Assembly: GCA_002392265.1 (NCBI GenBank) | Contig: DGGP01000050.1 | Location: 1 to 9,305, forward strand | Source: Firmicutes bacterium UBA3871 | GTDB taxonomy: Bacteria; Bacillota; Clostridia; Peptostreptococcales; Anaerovoracaceae | Direction: 5' to 3' | DNA length: 9,305 nucleotides | Part shown: positions 7,101-9,305 of the stretch, one piece after another | How the letters are laid out: each line of letters opens with the position of its first letter | How positions within the stretch are numbered: position 1 is the stretch's first letter | Made by a program: the position numbers and the translations under genes | Notes under the pieces: generated by a model | The model's database searches: none | The model's input: only the letters and a program-made list of their open reading frames with translations | What the model was told of the DNA's origin: nothing

Positions 7101-9158
7101 GCCACAAATCATCAGGATGCGCTTTTGAATCTGCGTGCGGGTATCAGCGAGGAGCTCGATTCCCGAATCGACGATATGGTTGTCCGGACAAGCTTTGACA
7201 ATGTCATGGTTGTCACTGAAAACGGCAAGCTGGTTTATTCCTTTGCGGAGCCTGCAAAGCCGGGCATTACCACTGTCGCAGAGGGGCTGCAAAACAGAGG
7301 CACAAAGCTGCCTGATGCGGTCGGCAGGATTGCCGTAAATGACGGTTCTTTGGTCTTTGCATCCAACATCTACAGTGACGAAGGAAAGCGCCGCGCAATA
7401 CTGCTCTGCACTGTAAACGGCAGCACCATCTCCGATGTCCTTCAAAAGCTCAGCGTCTATACCTCAGAAGAGGTATTCCTCGCAGATGCAAAGGGCGTGG
7501 TAATCGGAACCGGTGGCAGCGATTATTCGACACTCTTTAAGTATTATTCGGATGAATACCTTGAAAAACGGGGTTTTGTCCGCCGAGCGCTCGTACCTCA
7601 TGTCATTGTGGGCACGGACGATGTAAGACATCCTTCACTTCGTAATCATCAGGATTCGGAAATTCTGATCGGTTCGCGTGCAGAGGTAAAGCTCGCTCAG
7701 CTTTATACGAAATACTATGTATTTTCCGCTATTCCGCAGAGCTCCATCCTAAGCGAGGCTTCAATATCCTTAAAGATTATTATCACTCTGGTTCTGTGCC
7801 TGTTTGGAGCAATTGCTTTGGCAACAACGCTGATAGTCAGAACAAACAAGCGCTCAAGCAAATACGTGGACAACCTTGCATACAAGGATTCTCTCACAAT
7901 CCTTAACAATATGAATTATCTGGCCGACAACTCAAAGACCATACTTAAGAAATGTGGAGAGCCTTGCGGTATAGTTTCGCTGAATATCGACAACTTCCGA
8001 ATCATCAGAGACGCCTACGGGCCGTCAAAGAGCAACAAGCTGATTTCCTGCATAGGAACCGCCATTTCGGATTTCATCGGCAATGACGAGGCCGCGGGAC
8101 GTGTGTCCGATGCAAGCTTCTGCCTAGTTCTAAGCTATGTCGGCGAAAACGCATTCAACAGCAAGCTCAAAAATCTGAGGTCCTACATCTTCTCAAGCTG
8201 CTCGACCTACATGGCTACGCCTGTTAACTTCAATATCTCCATAGGCGTTTACATCTCCGAGTCTATGGGCGAGTCCATAAAGCAGTCCTACGACTTCGCG
8301 GATCTGGCAAGGTCATACATGAAGGAAACGACCGGAGACGGGATTTACTATTACAACACCCGCCTGCAGCAGAGCATCCAAAAGCAAAAGCTGATCGAAG
8401 ATTCGCTGGATGCCGCACTCGAAAACGGCGAGTTTATCCCTTACTATCAGCCGATAGTAAACATCTTCAGCCACCAGGTTGTGGCCTGCGAAGCACTCGC
8501 ACGCTGGATCAAGCCGGACGGCACAATCGTTCCGCCGAGCGATTTCATCCAGCCGCTCGACAAGCGAGGCAGCATCATCAGTCTAGACTACTACATGCTC
8601 GAAAAGGTCTGCGCACAGATGCAGATATGGAAGGATACACCGCTCGACGGCATTGCAATCTCAATAAATATGTCAAGGCAGCATTTCTACCAGCCTGACT
8701 TCATCGAACGCCTGATGCGCACCACGGCGAAATACGGAATACCGAACTCGCGCATCCACATTGAAATAACCGAGAACATCTATATCGGTGATACGGATCT
8801 GATAAACAAGACTCTGACAGAGCTTCGTGATAACGGTTTCCTTGTTTCGATGGACGATTTCGGCACGGGCTATTCTTCAATGAGCATGCTGCAGACTATG
8901 CCGGTCGATATACTCAAAATCGACAAGAACTTCCTTGATTCTTCGCTTTCAAAGGACAACGGTATCATCGTTTTGGACGGTATCGTAAACATTGCAAAGC
9001 AGCTCGGTCTTAAAACCATCTGCGAAGGCGTGGAAACGAGCACGCAGCTTAACTGGCTGAAAACCGTCGGCTGCGACATGGTTCAGGGCTTCTACTATTC
9101 AAAGCCTATTCCTTCCGGCGAGTTTGAAAGGTTCGTTATTGACAATCTCTACAACTAA
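4179..9158 (+). CDS. Giant multi-domain c-di-GMP protein: PAS repeats-GGDEF-TM-Cache-TM-degenerate GGDEF-EAL
   Basis: A 1659-residue inner-membrane protein predicted both to make and to degrade cyclic di-GMP. Start: ATG with GAGAGGA 6 nt upstream. Domains: divergent PAS-like modules at about 10-133, 136-270, 432-545 and 590-710, and a canonical PAS_3-type at about 310-420 (VHPADIPYM; Trp390). GGDEF-1 at about 716-882 has DPLTGLMNR, Asp758 in MDLDNFK, and an intact GGDEF (798-802). The RxxD inhibitory site is absent (LPEA in its place). TM1 is about 908-931. An extracytoplasmic double-Cache-like sensor spans about 932-1194 (VMVVTENGKLVYS, EEVFLADAKGVVIGTGG). TM2 is about 1200-1220, followed by basic RTNKRSSK as the positive-inside rule predicts. 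GGDEF-2 at about 1228-1390 is degenerate: SDASF (1310-1314), and Asn1269 replaces the first metal Asp. EAL at about 1405-1655 has Glu1438 in EAL, Asn1497, Glu1529/Glu1532, DDFGTG from Asp1559, Lys1580, Glu1616/Glu1619 and Gln1636, so phosphodiesterase activity is expected. An acidic, disordered-looking linker covers about 548-585. Transcribed alone, between a divergent operon and a terminator. The sensed ligands are unknown. Confidence 0.93.
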   Translation: MKNKVKEFDVILTCNLTRNTYEIKGGYDLFLTDGQIKGVYDELIANIASLAPGKYSEMLLSCFTTGALLSAYNADNTHVFCNAFFKYAVISKAHSPENVTATRWAAVVVHILPSDSEEILANVVIRTIGEMYNDCEIHFITDEPAHAKAKLMFDYDACRMAIVYDSAAMTFEMIGGTLFFDDIIPLSNNGDIHDLIAFFSPFLDTNSNASFMSEDEFINITTTSADTYGGYYFKRFLFSFSEDCRWYELAVLALDDDCQKYLVTLKDIHDLLSEKTYVGFVNSEGSFDYEKIRSVLLQSSRLIMNRIKQPYCSFAIEAGFPVRAANDLFYRAIGYTPEAFEYAQSNNLISLVHPADIPYMRHMTRDVVANGKDSQTFEIRIIRNDGNIRWVRLDVSYVIAPDEILGFLAGEDITDKKLSEQSKLSDRQNFNLTYAKNTNILFDYDCRTHVLKDRGGLAEKLGFPPEVPAFDAFINSGELTSEDGEAELKRIIANIRSGAESISGSLRIKVPKYNDRFARIGFTLSAIFDYKGQPKQLIGVIDKISLQQDSQSQDTGEARPAAETPEELNAAHESENVPDLFKVDLNAVGMQNVLGNFVVNLTTDTVESHGGFLASSSQGLKRLDGITLNELIQEVAAQVVSADSRQLLFETVNTAHLLEEFENGNTDISFVLLLSSPAISNKWAKVFIHTARDESGDVRALIYGIDVSEEYRKINALEKVSTKDPLTGLMNRAGASESISAYLNTISDNEICAFMIMDLDNFKEINDIYGHQTGDDYLKSLAEALTDFLPEAIVARLGGDEFVVFLKNCDNTSQVSNTALSILKIIRDVNHSRITAFNTTGSIGIALVPSYGKDFDTLYHNADVALYEVKNNNKDGFMFCDDRNPTVQHTKDAGKSARNGLKEFFSHFSLAMYGLLITALLLAGLITFGIFRSAASEVYDQANSHLAAHSEVSGKYMSLYLSNLQDDASWITQIATNHQDALLNLRAGISEELDSRIDDMVVRTSFDNVMVVTENGKLVYSFAEPAKPGITTVAEGLQNRGTKLPDAVGRIAVNDGSLVFASNIYSDEGKRRAILLCTVNGSTISDVLQKLSVYTSEEVFLADAKGVVIGTGGSDYSTLFKYYSDEYLEKRGFVRRALVPHVIVGTDDVRHPSLRNHQDSEILIGSRAEVKLAQLYTKYYVFSAIPQSSILSEASISLKIIITLVLCLFGAIALATTLIVRTNKRSSKYVDNLAYKDSLTILNNMNYLADNSKTILKKCGEPCGIVSLNIDNFRIIRDAYGPSKSNKLISCIGTAISDFIGNDEAAGRVSDASFCLVLSYVGENAFNSKLKNLRSYIFSSCSTYMATPVNFNISIGVYISESMGESIKQSYDFADLARSYMKETTGDGIYYYNTRLQQSIQKQKLIEDSLDAALENGEFIPYYQPIVNIFSHQVVACEALARWIKPDGTIVPPSDFIQPLDKRGSIISLDYYMLEKVCAQMQIWKDTPLDGIAISINMSRQHFYQPDFIERLMRTTAKYGIPNSRIHIEITENIYIGDTDLINKTLTELRDNGFLVSMDDFGTGYSSMSMLQTMPVDILKIDKNFLDSSLSKDNGIIVLDGIVNIAKQLGLKTICEGVETSTQLNWLKTVGCDMVQGFYYSKPIPSGEFERFVIDNLYN

Positions 9159-9166
9159 AGACATAC

Positions 9167-9197
9167 AAAAAACCTCCGGGTCTCCCGGAGGTTTTTA
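9167..9197. terminator. Bidirectional rho-independent terminator
   Basis: An 8-bp GC-rich stem, CCTCCGGG (9173-9180) with CCCGGAGG (9184-9191), closed by a 3-nt TCT loop. It is flanked by AAAAAA before and TTTTT after, so it has a T-tract on both strands. It begins 8 nt after the stop of the signalling gene and 10 nt from the stop of the converging minus-strand gene, and probably serves both. Confidence 0.92.
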
Positions 9198-9206
9198 TAT
9201 TGCTTT

Positions 9207-9305
9207 TTAGATTGAAAGTACTTCCGCTATTGCGAGAAGTGTCGGGTCCGGCTCCGACTTATAATCGAGAGCATCGGACAAATCGTACGCTATAATTTCA
9301 TCACC
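9207..9305 (-). CDS. C-terminal end of an unrecognised protein (5' part beyond window)
   Basis: The last 32 codons and a TAA stop are read on the minus strand; the frame is open to the window edge. The peptide ends ...EPDPTLLAIAEVLSI and begins GDEIIAYDLSDALDYK at the edge. I do not recognise the family. Support for a real gene comes from the uninterrupted frame, the acidic amphipathic character of the peptide, and the placement of its stop 10 nt from a hairpin that has a T-tract in this orientation too. Being short, it could still be a chance frame. Confidence 0.55.
   Translation of the reverse strand, partial: GDEIIAYDLSDALDYKSEPDPTLLAIAEVLSI

Noticed and set aside
7863..8348. Second active diguanylate cyclase domain
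   Set aside because: The catalytic loop is SDASF instead of GGDEF and the first metal Asp is Asn, so catalysis is not expected.

Overview
The window looks like chromosomal DNA from a low-to-mid GC Firmicute, probably a Clostridia-type anaerobe. This is inferred from purine-rich Shine-Dalgarno sites, the families present (M29 aminopeptidase, DUF5662, GH26-like secreted hydrolase), the very large c-di-GMP signalling protein and compact gene packing. No mobile element, tRNA, rRNA or CRISPR array was found. The species cannot be named from this sequence alone.

Left part (1-3950, minus strand): four genes run leftward with no gap above 4 bp and look like one operon. In transcription order they are an M29-family metallo-aminopeptidase (3950-2727), a DUF5662 protein with an HD-like pattern (2746-2129), a class IV PLP aminotransferase or lyase (2124-1360), and a secreted GH26-like glycoside hydrolase (1379 to the left edge, 3' end missing). 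Two junctions are 20-nt overlaps and one is a 4-nt gap, which suggests translational coupling. The first three products are predicted cytoplasmic. The last has a signal peptide and probably acts outside the cell.

Middle (3951-4178): a 228-bp divergent intergenic region. It holds a good extended -10 promoter for the leftward operon, an imperfect 14-bp palindrome in that operon's leader, and a weaker promoter plus a good Shine-Dalgarno for the rightward gene.

Right part (4179-9158, plus strand): a single 1659-residue protein fills more than half the window. Its order is about five PAS-like modules (one canonical, four divergent), an intact GGDEF diguanylate cyclase domain without the usual RxxD inhibitory site, a membrane helix, a roughly 260-residue extracytoplasmic double-Cache-like sensor, a second membrane helix, a degenerate GGDEF (SDASF), and an EAL phosphodiesterase domain with all expected catalytic residues. 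It reads like a cytosolic PAS-GGDEF synthase joined head-to-tail to a complete transmembrane Cache-GGDEF*-EAL phosphodiesterase. One chain could thus both make and destroy c-di-GMP under separate cytosolic and external inputs. This is the most interesting item here.

Right edge (9159-9305): a strong symmetrical terminator hairpin, usable from both sides, is followed by the last 32 codons of an unrecognised minus-strand gene that converges on the signalling gene.
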